This document shows positions 42,252-50,615 of a DNA stretch of 64,000 nucleotides, one piece after another (within the stretch, counting starts at the first letter, position 1; the number at the start of each line of letters is the position of its first letter). The DNA lies in the NCBI RefSeq assembly GCF_014202995.1, contig NZ_JACHIA010000018.1:56942-120941 (forward strand). Reading direction: 5' to 3'. The position numbers and the translations under genes were made by a program. This DNA is from Longimicrobium terrae. GTDB lineage: Bacteria > Gemmatimonadota > Gemmatimonadetes > Longimicrobiales > Longimicrobiaceae. The notes under the pieces were generated by a model. The model saw nothing but the letters and a program-made list of their open reading frames with translations, made no database searches and had not been told where the DNA came from.

Positions 42252-42729
42252 CGGACCTTCCCACGGAGCTCACGATGGTGGTGCCCGGTCCGATGGCGAA
42301 GCGCACCGAGCGGCCGTAGTCTCCCCCCACCTCTTCGCCTAGAATGGGGATGCCCGCCTTGTGCAGCGCCTCGCGCGACGCGCGGATGTTGCGCTCGCCC
42401 ATGTTGAGCGAGCCGGGGACCATGAGCGTCTGGAACATGGCCGCGCCCCCGACGAGGCGCGCCTTGAGGCGTCCCGGGCGCGCGCCGCGGCGGGCCATCT
42501 CCTGCACCAGCAGGGGAACGGCGGTGCTGGCGAACTTGCTTTCGTTGCTGCGGTCGCGCGAAAGCGCGGGCTCGGGCAGCAGCACGTGCGCCATGCCGCC
42601 CACCCGCGCGTCGGCGTCGTGCAGCATGATGGCCACGCAGGAGCCCAGCCCCAGCGTCACCAGCAGGTCGTCAGCTCCGCCCACCGCGTGCTGCGCCACC
42701 TTTACGTACGTCGCGTTGCTGCGGTTCAT
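42238..42729 (-). CDS. cheD: CheD, receptor glutamine deamidase
   Basis: CheD deamidates receptor glutamines and, in many bacteria, activates CheC. The 163-residue protein has the catalytic Cys31 in LGLGSCVAIMLHD and His48 in GGMAHVLLPEP, with the following Thr region in the SLNMGERNIRASREAL half. It overlaps cheR (ATGA) and cheB (14 bases). CheC is encoded in the other half of the cluster, so a CheC-CheD pair is available. Confidence 0.94.
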   Translation of the reverse strand: MNRSNATYVKVAQHAVGGADDLLVTLGLGSCVAIMLHDADARVGGMAHVLLPEPALSRDRSNESKFASTAVPLLVQEMARRGARPGRLKARLVGGAAMFQTLMVPGSLNMGERNIRASREALHKAGIPILGEEVGGDYGRSVRFAIGPGTTIVSSVGRSDVAL

Positions 42730-43571
42730 GCGGGCGGCCTGCGAAAGATGCGCTCGCGGTTGTTGATGGGCTTGAACAGGAGCCGCGCCTCGCCGATCAG
42801 CGTCTCCACCTTGCCCATCACCAGAAAGCCGCCAGGCGCCAGCGCGTCGTAGAAGCGCTTGAAGAGCAGTTCCTGGATGTCGCGGTCAAAGTAGATCACC
42901 ACGTTGCGGCAGAAGATGAGCTGCTGCCCGCTCAGCGGCTCGCCGCTGATGAGGTCGCGCCGCTCGAACGTCACGTTCTGCCGGGGCTCGGGGCGCAGCG
43001 TCCACGGCGGCCCGCCGGTGAACCACCGGCTCAGCATCTCCGGCGGTGTTTCTCCCATGGACAGGTCCGGGTACTCGCCCAAGCGGGCGGCGTCCAGGCT
43101 GCGCCGGTCGATGTCCGTTCCCGTGATCTGCAGGCGCGATGCCTCCGCCGCCCGCCCCTGCCCCGCCAGCCAGGCGCGGGTAAGCATGGAGCAGGTGTAC
43201 GCCTCCTCGCCGCTGGCGGAACCGGCGCTCCACACCCTGACCGGGCCGCGCCCCTCAAAGAGCGTGGGCAGCACCTGCTCCTGGATGGCCGCCCACGTTT
43301 CGGCGTTGCGAAAGAACTTGGTGACGTTGATGGTCAGCGTGTCCAGGAGATGGTCGTACTCCCCCGCGTCGCGGTCCAGCAGCGCCGAGTACTCCGCGAA
43401 CGTCTGCTGCCCGCGCGCGCGCATGCGCACGGCGATGCGCCTGCGCAGGCACTTTTCCTTGTAGAACTGGCAGTTGAAGCCGCGGTCGCGCTCGATCTTG
43501 CGCTTCAGCTTCTCCAGTTCCTCGTCATCGCCCTCCATGGGAAGGCTGAAGCCCGGTTGCGGCGTACTCAT
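42726..43571 (-). CDS. cheR: CheR, chemoreceptor methyltransferase
   Basis: CheR methylates receptor glutamates using S-adenosylmethionine. The 281-residue protein has the N-terminal helical domain (FNCQFYKEKCLRRRIAVRMRA), TINVTKFFRNAETW and the SAM loop VRVWSAGSASGEEAYTCSM, then IFCRNVVIYFD. ATG 43571 overlaps the stop of the PATAN/TPR gene (ATGA). Confidence 0.96.
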   Translation of the reverse strand: MSTPQPGFSLPMEGDDEELEKLKRKIERDRGFNCQFYKEKCLRRRIAVRMRARGQQTFAEYSALLDRDAGEYDHLLDTLTINVTKFFRNAETWAAIQEQVLPTLFEGRGPVRVWSAGSASGEEAYTCSMLTRAWLAGQGRAAEASRLQITGTDIDRRSLDAARLGEYPDLSMGETPPEMLSRWFTGGPPWTLRPEPRQNVTFERRDLISGEPLSGQQLIFCRNVVIYFDRDIQELLFKRFYDALAPGGFLVMGKVETLIGEARLLFKPINNRERIFRRPPA

Positions 43572-45184
43572 CTCAGAACGCTCTCCACCAGCTCCAGGTT
43601 GGTGCGCACCACGGAGTTCTGCGGGTTCAGCTCCAGTGCGCGGCGCCACAGCTCCACCGCCTGCGTGCGCTCCATCCGCTTGTAGTGGATGTTGCCCATG
43701 CGAAAGTACACGTCGTCGCCCAGGCGCGGGTTCAGCCGCACGGCGCGGCCGTACGACTCGGCCGCTTCGTCGTAGGCACCGCGGCGGTACAGCGCGTCGC
43801 CCAGCGCCTTCTGTGCCGGGGCGGAGTCGCGGTCCTCCTCCGTGGCGCGGCGGTACAGCGCCTCCGCGCGCTCCCAGTCGCCCTTGCGCTCCTGCACGGC
43901 GCCCAGGTGCAGGTGCACGGGCGCGGAGTGCGGATGCAGCGCGATCCCTTCCTCGCCCAGCTTCAGAGCCTGGTCCACCCCGCCGGTGCTGGCGTGGCAG
44001 AGGATGGCAAAGGCGTAGTACGAGGCCGGCGCGCGCCGCTCGCCCAGCACCTCGCGGTACCTGGTGAACGCCTCGCCCGCCTTTTCCACGTCGCCCGACT
44101 TGAGCATCAGGATGGCGCGCGACAGCAGCACCTGCGGACGCGTGGGGGCAAGACGAACGGCTTCGTCGCTGGCGAAGCGGGCATCCGGAAGCCGCCCCAG
44201 CCGCTCCAGCGACAGCGACATCGCCTGAAACACGCCCGCGCGCGATCCGCCGAGTTCGACGACTTCCTTGAGGTAGCGGAGCGCGAAGCGGTCGTCGCCC
44301 TTGCGCAGCCCGATGAGGGCCAGGTGAAAGCGGGCGTCCAGGTTGCGGGGCTGCAGCTCGGCGACGCGGCGGAATTCGCGCGTGGCCTCATCGTACATCC
44401 CCGTCTTGTAGAAGGCGATCCCCAGGTTGCGGTGCTCGTCGATGCGCGCCTGCGGCACCTCCTTCACCTGCGCCTGCCTCCGACCGACGGGGTGCGCGAA
44501 TCCGGCCTGGATCAGCCCGAACAGCGCCTTGCCCACGTCGAACTCCACCATCCCCGACTCGTCGATCAGCTCCTGCACGCTGCGCTTGCCGTCCACCAGC
44601 GGCAGGATCTTGCGCTGCTCCTCGCTGAGCTCGACGCCCGCGACCGGCTTGGCCCGGTCCACCTCGAAGACGAGGTCGAGGGAGGGGATCTTCTTTTCGA
44701 TCAGGCTCCACTCGTCGATGCGGCGGGCGCCTTCGAGAAGGAGGTTTTCGGGGTTGATGGAGACCAGCATGGCGCCTTCTTCCGGGCGCTGCTCCGCCTC
44801 GAAGTTGAAGGTGCCCTGCGTCCAAGTGAAGAGGTAGTAGACCGCTTCTTCGATCTGGATGCGGATGTACTGCTCCAGCTGCTCGCGGGTGAGCGCGCCC
44901 TGGCGGATGAGGATTTCGCCCAGGCGGCTGCGCGGGTCGCGCCCCTGCTCGTCGATGGCCGACGCGAGCGCCTGCGGGGCCACCAGGCCGTTCTTGACCA
45001 GCAGGTCGCCCAGCCGGTCACGCCGGTTGACGATGGATGCGTAGGTGATGCGGCCGCGGTCGAAGTAGACGTAGCCGAAGTTGCTGCGGTCCGTCAGCGA
45101 AAGGCAGCCGGTCTTCTGCCCCATGGCCAGCAGCTGCAGCACGTCCGGAAGGCTCGCTTCCCTGAGGTTTCCCTTGATCGCCAT
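43568..45184 (-). CDS. PATAN (DUF4388) and TPR protein, copy 1
   Basis: A 538-residue soluble protein. Residues 1-60 match the PATAN/DUF4388 start (MAIKGNLREASLPDVLQLLAMG, then TGCLSLT and FDRGRITYA). Residues 57-135 contain the two LGDLLVKNGL / LGEILIRQGAL helical repeats found in the same family. A further helical domain follows and TPRs run from about 255 to 530. PATAN domains are associated with response regulators and GTPase control in cyanobacteria and myxobacteria. A paralogue lies in the other half of this cluster. Confidence 0.85.
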   Translation of the reverse strand: MAIKGNLREASLPDVLQLLAMGQKTGCLSLTDRSNFGYVYFDRGRITYASIVNRRDRLGDLLVKNGLVAPQALASAIDEQGRDPRSRLGEILIRQGALTREQLEQYIRIQIEEAVYYLFTWTQGTFNFEAEQRPEEGAMLVSINPENLLLEGARRIDEWSLIEKKIPSLDLVFEVDRAKPVAGVELSEEQRKILPLVDGKRSVQELIDESGMVEFDVGKALFGLIQAGFAHPVGRRQAQVKEVPQARIDEHRNLGIAFYKTGMYDEATREFRRVAELQPRNLDARFHLALIGLRKGDDRFALRYLKEVVELGGSRAGVFQAMSLSLERLGRLPDARFASDEAVRLAPTRPQVLLSRAILMLKSGDVEKAGEAFTRYREVLGERRAPASYYAFAILCHASTGGVDQALKLGEEGIALHPHSAPVHLHLGAVQERKGDWERAEALYRRATEEDRDSAPAQKALGDALYRRGAYDEAAESYGRAVRLNPRLGDDVYFRMGNIHYKRMERTQAVELWRRALELNPQNSVVRTNLELVESVLR

Positions 45185-45185
45185 C

Positions 45186-46373
45186 TCAGGCCAGCTCCTC
45201 CAGCACGCGGTCTTCCAGCGCCAGCCAGTTCAGCGCCGTCTTTTCGGCGTTGAAGTACCAGCGGTCCACCTGCGGGCGCGCGCGCTCCACCTCTTCCGCC
45301 TTGCGCTCCGCGGATGCGCGGGCGCTCACCAGCAGCGCCTCGGCCTCGCCCACGCGGTCGGGATCGCGCAGGACGGGCGACTTGGCGGAATCCGCGGCCA
45401 GCGCTTCCAGGTCGGCGGCGATCAGCCGCAGCCGCGCCACGTCGTCATCGAACGACTGCAGCAGCGCGTCCAGGTCCGGCGCGGTGTCGGCCTCCAGCGC
45501 CACCTCCAGGCGGCGGGTGCGCACGCCCTCGCCCTCCCAGCGCAGAATGCTTTCCGCCAGGCGCCGCCGCCACGGCGCCGTCTCCACGATCTCCTCCACG
45601 GTGGCGGAGATGTCGGAGAGGAAGGCGCTGAACTCGTCCATCGTGTGCGCGGAGCCGGAGTGCGGCTTCGCCACGCCGGCCAGTTCGTCGCCCGCCAGCG
45701 TGCCGCCGCGCTCCGTCTGCGCCGCGCCCACGCGTTCCACCGCGGCGATGAGCCCCGCCGCGCCGTCCCCGGTGAGCCGGGCGATCTGCTCCGCCGCGTC
45801 GCCCTGCAGGGTGATGCCGCGCTGCTCCGCCGCCCGCCGCGCGATCTCCGGCCGTGCGTCCGCCTCGGCCGCGGGGAGGTCAACGGCGAGCCCGTGGATG
45901 AAGCGGGCGCGCAGGGCGTCGTCCACGCCGGGCAGGTCGGGAGTGAGGCCCTCGGCGGCGATGACGATCTGCGCCTGCGTTTCCAGCTCGTTCCACACGG
46001 CCAGCAGCTCTTCCTGCGTGCGCGCGCGGCCGGCCAGCTGGTGCGCCTCGTCGATGAGGACGAGGTCGGCGTCCAGCAGCTGTTCGCGCAGCGCGTCCAC
46101 CGTGCCCGCGCCCACGGCGGCGGACACGCGGTCCACCAGGCCGTCGGCGGTCAGGTACAGCACGCGCAGCTCCGGCCGCAGCGCCAGGGCCAGCGCGCCC
46201 ACGGACTGCAGCAGGTGCGTCTTGCCGGTGCCGGGGCCGCCGTGGATGAACAGCGGGTTGTACGCGGTGCGCGGCTGCTCGGCCGCACGGCGCGCGGCGG
46301 CCGCGGCCATCCGGTTGCCGGGGCCGACGACAAAGGTGTCGAAGGTGAAGCGCGGGTCCTGCGAAAAATTCAT
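45186..46373 (-). CDS. DnaA-like AAA+ ATPase of the chemosensory cluster
   Basis: A 395-residue protein whose first 220 residues resemble the DnaA/Hda AAA+ domain: TFDTFVVGPGNRMAAAAARR is the DnaA-type N-terminal helix, Walker A is GGPGTGKTH at 45-53, Walker B is LVLIDEAH at 104-111, and sensor-type arginines follow. The DNA-binding helix-turn-helix of DnaA is absent. Instead residues about 235-395 are helical and charged, likely coiled coil. It is one base from the PATAN/TPR gene. The start could be ATG 46400 instead. The role is unknown; a nucleotide-dependent organiser is plausible. Confidence 0.8.
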   Translation of the reverse strand: MNFSQDPRFTFDTFVVGPGNRMAAAAARRAAEQPRTAYNPLFIHGGPGTGKTHLLQSVGALALALRPELRVLYLTADGLVDRVSAAVGAGTVDALREQLLDADLVLIDEAHQLAGRARTQEELLAVWNELETQAQIVIAAEGLTPDLPGVDDALRARFIHGLAVDLPAAEADARPEIARRAAEQRGITLQGDAAEQIARLTGDGAAGLIAAVERVGAAQTERGGTLAGDELAGVAKPHSGSAHTMDEFSAFLSDISATVEEIVETAPWRRRLAESILRWEGEGVRTRRLEVALEADTAPDLDALLQSFDDDVARLRLIAADLEALAADSAKSPVLRDPDRVGEAEALLVSARASAERKAEEVERARPQVDRWYFNAEKTALNWLALEDRVLEELA

Positions 46374-46866
46374 GGCTGCGATGGCGGGGGCTTTGGCCAT
46401 GCAAGGTAACGGACGGGCGCGCCGAGGGAAACCGGCCGCGACCCGCCACAGGTGGGCACGCGGCTCCCTTGGGGCGTCGAAGCCCCGGCCGTCGCGCGGG
46501 CGCGTCGTGCCGGGGCTTTGCGCGTTGCGCGGCGGAGCGGGCGCAGAAAAGGACGTGAGGTTCGACGGAGCTTGGCGCATGCCGAGGCACCCCTCTCCCC
46601 CCAACCCCCTCTCCCGCAAGCGGGCGAGGGGGAGCCGTTCGGCGCGGGGTCGGGGTTCGGCTCGCGCCTGACACCTCGCGGGCCCCTCCCCGACCCTCCC
46701 CGTGCAAACAGACGCACGGAGAGGGAGAACGGCGTATCGCAGCGCTTCGGATGGTGCCGTCCGCGCGGAGAGGCCCCCTCTCCCCGGCCCTCTCCCCCGC
46801 TCCGCGGGAGAAAGGGAGACCTGATCGCGGAGGCCAGTCACAGCACGGTGGGCGATCTGCCGAGCC

Positions 46867-46944
46867 GTTGAAGCCCCGATCGTGGACGCGTCAGCGGCCG
46901 CGAGTCGGGGGTTTCCGCTGTTTGAGCGGCGGATTCATTCGCTC
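46867..46944. repeat. Repeat family A, single right arm
   Basis: One arm matching 23602-23682 and 28743-28823, with the AAGCCCCGA...hairpin and GAGCGGCGGATTCATTCGCTC end. No inverted left arm is present. Confidence 0.8.
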
Positions 46945-47001
46945 AACGGACCCCGCGGCTGCTTCGGTTTCCGCGCCGCGCACCGGACCCGCCGCCTCGA
47001 T

Positions 47002-47067
47002 CAACCCTCCCCCAGTCTTTTTTGGGGAGGGTGGGCGAGTAGTACGAGCCCGGGTGGGGGCCGCCGT
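47002..47067. repeat. Repeat family B, copy 2
   Basis: Matches 23741-23807 base for base except one G missing from the right half of the hairpin. It begins 57 bases after a family A arm and ends 21 bases past the mglA stop, where it could act as an mRNA 3' structure. Confidence 0.85.
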
Positions 47068-47088
47068 TCCGTCCGCGACCGCCGTCGG

Positions 47089-47700
47089 CTACACCGCGTC
47101 GCTCACGCCGCGGCCAAAGCGCTGCGACAGGCGGCGGAGGACGACTTCGCTGATCCCCTTGAGCGTATCGAACACCCCGCCCCCGCTCAGCGCCCGCGCC
47201 TCGAAGCGCGGCAGGTCGCGGTAGTTCAGCAGGTCATCCATCTCATCCAGCGACATCACGTCCGGCAGGTCGCGCTTGTTGTACTGGATGACGATGGGGA
47301 TCGTACGCGGATCCACCCCCTGCTCCAGCAGGTTCACCTGCAGGTTGCGGAAGCTTTCCACGTTCTCCTCCCGCTGCGCCCGCTGGCTGTCGGCCACGAA
47401 GACGACGCCGTCCGCGCCCTGCAGCACCAGCTTGCGGGTGGCGTCGTAGTACACCTGCCCCGGCACCGTGTACAGCTGAAACCGCGTCTGGAACCCGGAA
47501 ATCGTCCCCAGTTCCAGCGGCAGAAAGTCAAAGAACAGGGTGCGGTCCGTTTCCGTGGCCAGCGAAACCATGCGGCCACGTCGCTCCTCCGGCACCTGGC
47601 CGTGGATGTACTGCAGATTGGTCGTTTTTCCGCTGCGCCCGGGACCGTAGTACACGATCTTGGACGTGATTTCGCGGGTGCTGTAGTTGACCAGCGACAT
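47089..47700 (-). CDS. mglA: MglA-type Ras-like GTPase
   Basis: MglA is the polarity switch of gliding and twitching bacteria; in the GTP form it sits at the leading pole and activates motility machines. The 203-residue protein has P-loop GPGRSGKTT (19-27), the MglA-specific VPGQVYYDATRKLVLQGADGVVFVADSQ region starting at 79, and NKRD at 141-144. It lies directly after mglB, as in Myxococcus. Proteins of this family lack the usual switch threonine position of eukaryotic Ras and depend on MglB as GAP. Confidence 0.95.
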   Translation of the reverse strand: MSLVNYSTREITSKIVYYGPGRSGKTTNLQYIHGQVPEERRGRMVSLATETDRTLFFDFLPLELGTISGFQTRFQLYTVPGQVYYDATRKLVLQGADGVVFVADSQRAQREENVESFRNLQVNLLEQGVDPRTIPIVIQYNKRDLPDVMSLDEMDDLLNYRDLPRFEARALSGGGVFDTLKGISEVVLRRLSQRFGRGVSDAV

Positions 47701-47717
47701 GGGGCCTCAGATGGCGG

Positions 47718-48203
47718 TCAGGCGGACGCGCCGCCGAACAGATTTTCAAGCCCGGCGTTCAGGTCGCGCTCAAAGGCGCGGGCGTCGGACGTGGGACGGA
47801 CGGCGCTCCATCCCGGCAGGCGCGACACCTCGCCGGTGAATTCCCCGAAGAAGACCTGCACCAGCCCCAGGGACGAATCTTCGCCGAACACCGCGATCAC
47901 GATCAGGTTTTCGGCCGGGGTGCGGAACGGGCCGATGAACACCTGCGACGCCGCGCCCCCCTGGTGCAGGTGCGAAAAGCCCCGCTCCCCCAGCATCACC
48001 GCCAGCGCCTGCGACGACGCCTGGATGCCGGCGCCCAGCGAGGCCACGCCCATGACGTCCAGCGCCCGCGCAAAGCCGCGCTGCGCAAGCACCTGGCCGC
48101 TTTCGTTGATGAGCAGCACCAGCCGCAGCCCCGCCTCGCGGGCAAAGCGCTCCACCGGCGCCTCCAGCGCCCCGACGAACTCGGGCAGATCGGTGCGCCT
48201 CAT
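47718..48203 (-). CDS. mglB: Roadblock/LC7 protein, MglB-like GAP
   Basis: A 161-residue protein with a roadblock domain (LRLVLLINESGQVLAQRGFARALDVMGVASLGAGIQAS). MglB dimers stimulate GTP hydrolysis by MglA and mark the lagging pole. It precedes mglA by 17 bases, the classical order. The Asp/Phe-rich tail (SDARAFERDLNAGLENLFGG) could bind MglA, as the MglB tail does in other species. Overlaps the upstream roadblock gene by 4 bases. Confidence 0.9.
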   Translation of the reverse strand: MRRTDLPEFVGALEAPVERFAREAGLRLVLLINESGQVLAQRGFARALDVMGVASLGAGIQASSQALAVMLGERGFSHLHQGGAASQVFIGPFRTPAENLIVIAVFGEDSSLGLVQVFFGEFTGEVSRLPGWSAVRPTSDARAFERDLNAGLENLFGGASA

Positions 48204-48553
48204 CCCAGCGCCTCGACCACCTTCTGCGCTTCCAGCCGCACCAGCCCCACGTTCACCCGGCTGTCGGCGATCACCACGAGCAGCAGGTCGCCCAGCTGCG
48301 GCGGGGCGGCGGCGAACAGCAGCCCGTCATCCCCCTCCACCTGCATGTACGCGGCGCTCCCGAACTCCGCCGTGGAGACGGACCGCCGCGCGCGGCGGAA
48401 GAGCGAGGCGACGAGGGCCGCCGCCGCCGGGCCGGGCACGCCCACCATCAGGTCCTCTTCCACGATCAGCCCGTCTTCCGCGGCCACGATCATGGAGCCG
48501 CGCACGCCGGGGATGCGGTTGATGCGGTGCAGCATGTCGCGATACGCGCTCAC
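48200..48553 (-). CDS. Stand-alone roadblock/LC7 protein
   Basis: A 117-residue roadblock domain protein (INRIPGVRGSMIVAAEDGLIVEEDL...AALVASLFRRARRS...LLFAAAPPQLGDLLLVVIADSRVNVGLVRLEA). It starts at GTG 48553 in a GTGA overlap and is the middle of three consecutive roadblock-bearing genes. It may form a heterodimer with MglB or be a second regulator such as RomX-like or MglC-like proteins; the family alone does not decide. Confidence 0.87.
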   Translation of the reverse strand: MSAYRDMLHRINRIPGVRGSMIVAAEDGLIVEEDLMVGVPGPAAAALVASLFRRARRSVSTAEFGSAAYMQVEGDDGLLFAAAPPQLGDLLLVVIADSRVNVGLVRLEAQKVVEALG

Positions 48554-49461
48554 GCCCCGCCTCCCTCGTCCAGAAAGCGAAGCGCGGCGTCGCGCGCGCG
48601 GCCGGCCACGCGCAGCACCCATCCCGTGGGCACCTGCCGCGTCCCCGCGACCGCGACCAGCCCATCCCCCGCGGGGGCGAGACGGACAATCGCTTCCGGC
48701 GTCTCCACCAGGATGCCCTTCCACGCGCCCAGCCCCAGGTGGCGCAGCGCCCGCTCCGCTTCCGGCGATGCGCCGGAGAGCACGGCCGCCACGTCCGGCC
48801 CGCGGTCGATTCCGTCCACGCTGATCTCGCCCGCCAGCACGAAGCCCTGGTCGTCCAGCAGCAGCGCCCCCGCGATCCCCCGCTCCGCCGCAAAGCCGCG
48901 GAACTCCTGGATGATCGTGTCGAACCCGCTCGGCGGCGCCTCCGCCACCGGCGCGGCGGGGATCGGCGGAGCGGGCGCGCTCACCGCGGCGGCGATCACG
49001 GCCGGGGCGGGCGCGGGCGCCTCCACGGCGCGGGGCGCGGGCGGCCGGCCGGACTGGCGCTGCCACGCATCTTCCAGCGCGTCGCGCACCTGCTGGTCGA
49101 ACGCGTCCGCCTCCAGCGCACGCTCCAGGTGGCGCACGGCGGTGCCCCAGTCGCCGCGGGCGTGGCTCAGCAGCCCGATCTCGCGGCGCGACCCGAAGTG
49201 GTCCGGCGACAGGGCGAGCGCGATGTCCCACTCGTCGAACGCCTTGACCGTGTCCCCCGCCTCCTGGTACAGCAGGCCGAGCAGGTGATGGGCGTCCACG
49301 TGGTCCGGGTGCCGCTCCAGCCCGCGGATGCACAGCTTCATGGCGGCGTCGCGGCGGCCCTGCTCGCGGTACGCCTGGGCGAGCAAAAGGAACGAGTGCG
49401 AGCCGGGGTTGGCAGCCACTTCCTCGCTCCACTGCCGAACCTGCATGGGCGACGCGCTCAC
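48550..49461 (-). CDS. TPR-roadblock fusion protein
   Basis: A 303-residue protein. TPRs occupy about 10-125 (HSFLLLAQAYREQGRRDAAMKLC, ALALSPDHFGSRREIGLLSHARGDWGTAVRHLERALEAD). A Pro/Ala linker at about 135-180 leads to a roadblock domain at about 185-300 (GIAGALLLDDQGFVLAGEI). The fusion could bridge TPR-binding Che partners to MglA/MglB. Start GTG 49461 overlaps the upstream stop (GTGA); ATG 49446 is an alternative. Confidence 0.83.
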   Translation of the reverse strand: MSASPMQVRQWSEEVAANPGSHSFLLLAQAYREQGRRDAAMKLCIRGLERHPDHVDAHHLLGLLYQEAGDTVKAFDEWDIALALSPDHFGSRREIGLLSHARGDWGTAVRHLERALEADAFDQQVRDALEDAWQRQSGRPPAPRAVEAPAPAPAVIAAAVSAPAPPIPAAPVAEAPPSGFDTIIQEFRGFAAERGIAGALLLDDQGFVLAGEISVDGIDRGPDVAAVLSGASPEAERALRHLGLGAWKGILVETPEAIVRLAPAGDGLVAVAGTRQVPTGWVLRVAGRARDAALRFLDEGGGA

Positions 49462-50612
49462 CGGCCCTCCTCGTCCATCACCGCCAGCAGCGCGTCCACG
49501 GCGTCGCGGGCCCGCAGCGCGCGGGCGGCGCGCGGCGCGCCCCCGGGGTCGTCCAGCCGCAGGTAGGTGTCCCACGCGTCGCGCGCGCGGTTCAGGTCGC
49601 CGGTGCGCGCGGCGGCGAACCCCATCTGGTAATGCACGCCGGCGGCCAGCGGGTCCAGCGACGACGCGCGCCCCAGCGCCAGAATCACCTCGCCCCAGCG
49701 CCCCAGCCGGCGGTGCGCTTCGGCCAGGAGCGTGTACACCTCGGGACGGTCGGGATGCGCGCGGGCCAGGTCGTCCAGCAGCCGCCGCGCGCGGTCCGCG
49801 GCGCCGTCCGCCAGCGCCAGCTCCGCCTCGCCCAGCGCGTCGCGCAGCGGGCGCTCCATCGTGCCCGGCAGCGGCGCGTGGGCGGGCTCCGCCGTCTCGT
49901 CCAAGATGTCGGCGACGCCGGTGGACACCAGGCCGAAGACGATCTTGGCCACGTCGAAGTCGCCCCGCCCCAGCGACGCGGCAATCATCTTGAGCGTGCG
50001 CGTGCCGTCGATCTCCGCCAGCACCTCCCACTCGGTGGGGTGCAGGTCCAGCGTGGGCCCGTCCGGCGAATCCGCCACAAAGACGGGAATCACCCCCATG
50101 TGCGGGATCTTCTTTTCCAGCGTGGACCACTCGTCCACCCGCCGCGCCGCCTCCATCAGCAGCGACTCGGTGCTCACGCGCACGGGAACGCTTCCCGGCT
50201 CCGGCGCGGGCCCTTCCTCAAAGCGGAAGTAGCCGTCCTTCCACTGGATCAGCTCGAATACGATTTCCTGGATCTGAAAGCGCAGCTGCCGCCGCACCTC
50301 GTCCGCCGTCACCGCGCCCTGGTCCACGAGGATGCTGCCCAGCGGCGTTCCCGGCGCGTACTGCTGCGCCCGGCGCGCCTGCTCCACCTGCGTTTCCGTC
50401 ACCTTGCCGGCGCGGAGCAGAAGGTGGCCCAGCCGCTCGTGCGCCTGCCCCAGTTCCGCCGCCGTCACCGCGCCGCGCTCAAAGCGGACGAGCGCGGGGC
50501 GCGAACGCCGGTCCTCGGGCGTAATGCTCAGCGTCCCCGTCTTGCGCGACAGGTCCAGCAGCTGAAAGACGTCCGTGAGCGCCAGTTCGCGCAGCGGTCC
50601 TTCAATGGCCAT
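49458..50612 (-). CDS. PATAN (DUF4388) and TPR protein, copy 2
   Basis: A 384-residue paralogue of the gene at 43568-45184. It starts MAIEGPLRELALTDVFQLLDLSRKTGTLSIT, with the same FERGAVTA element and LGHLLLRAGKV / LGSILVDQGAV repeats. It shares VSTESLLMEAARRVDEWSTLEKKIP with copy 1 almost word for word (INPENLLLEGARRIDEWSLIEKKIP). Fewer TPRs follow (about 265-360). Four bases after the 914-residue TPR gene. Confidence 0.85.
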   Translation of the reverse strand: MAIEGPLRELALTDVFQLLDLSRKTGTLSITPEDRRSRPALVRFERGAVTAAELGQAHERLGHLLLRAGKVTETQVEQARRAQQYAPGTPLGSILVDQGAVTADEVRRQLRFQIQEIVFELIQWKDGYFRFEEGPAPEPGSVPVRVSTESLLMEAARRVDEWSTLEKKIPHMGVIPVFVADSPDGPTLDLHPTEWEVLAEIDGTRTLKMIAASLGRGDFDVAKIVFGLVSTGVADILDETAEPAHAPLPGTMERPLRDALGEAELALADGAADRARRLLDDLARAHPDRPEVYTLLAEAHRRLGRWGEVILALGRASSLDPLAAGVHYQMGFAAARTGDLNRARDAWDTYLRLDDPGGAPRAARALRARDAVDALLAVMDEEGR

Positions 50613-50615
50613 CCG

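Larger units (their letters stand above)
46401..47088. other. Repeat-filled gap between the two halves of the chemosensory cluster
   Basis: About 690 bases with no supported gene. It contains the hairpin AAGCCCCGGC/GCCGGGGCTT (46480-46518), C/G-run hairpins near 46605-46632 and 46778-46828, a family A right arm and a family B copy. No convincing promoter for the downstream half was found, so read-through or an unseen promoter must be assumed. Confidence 0.6.
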
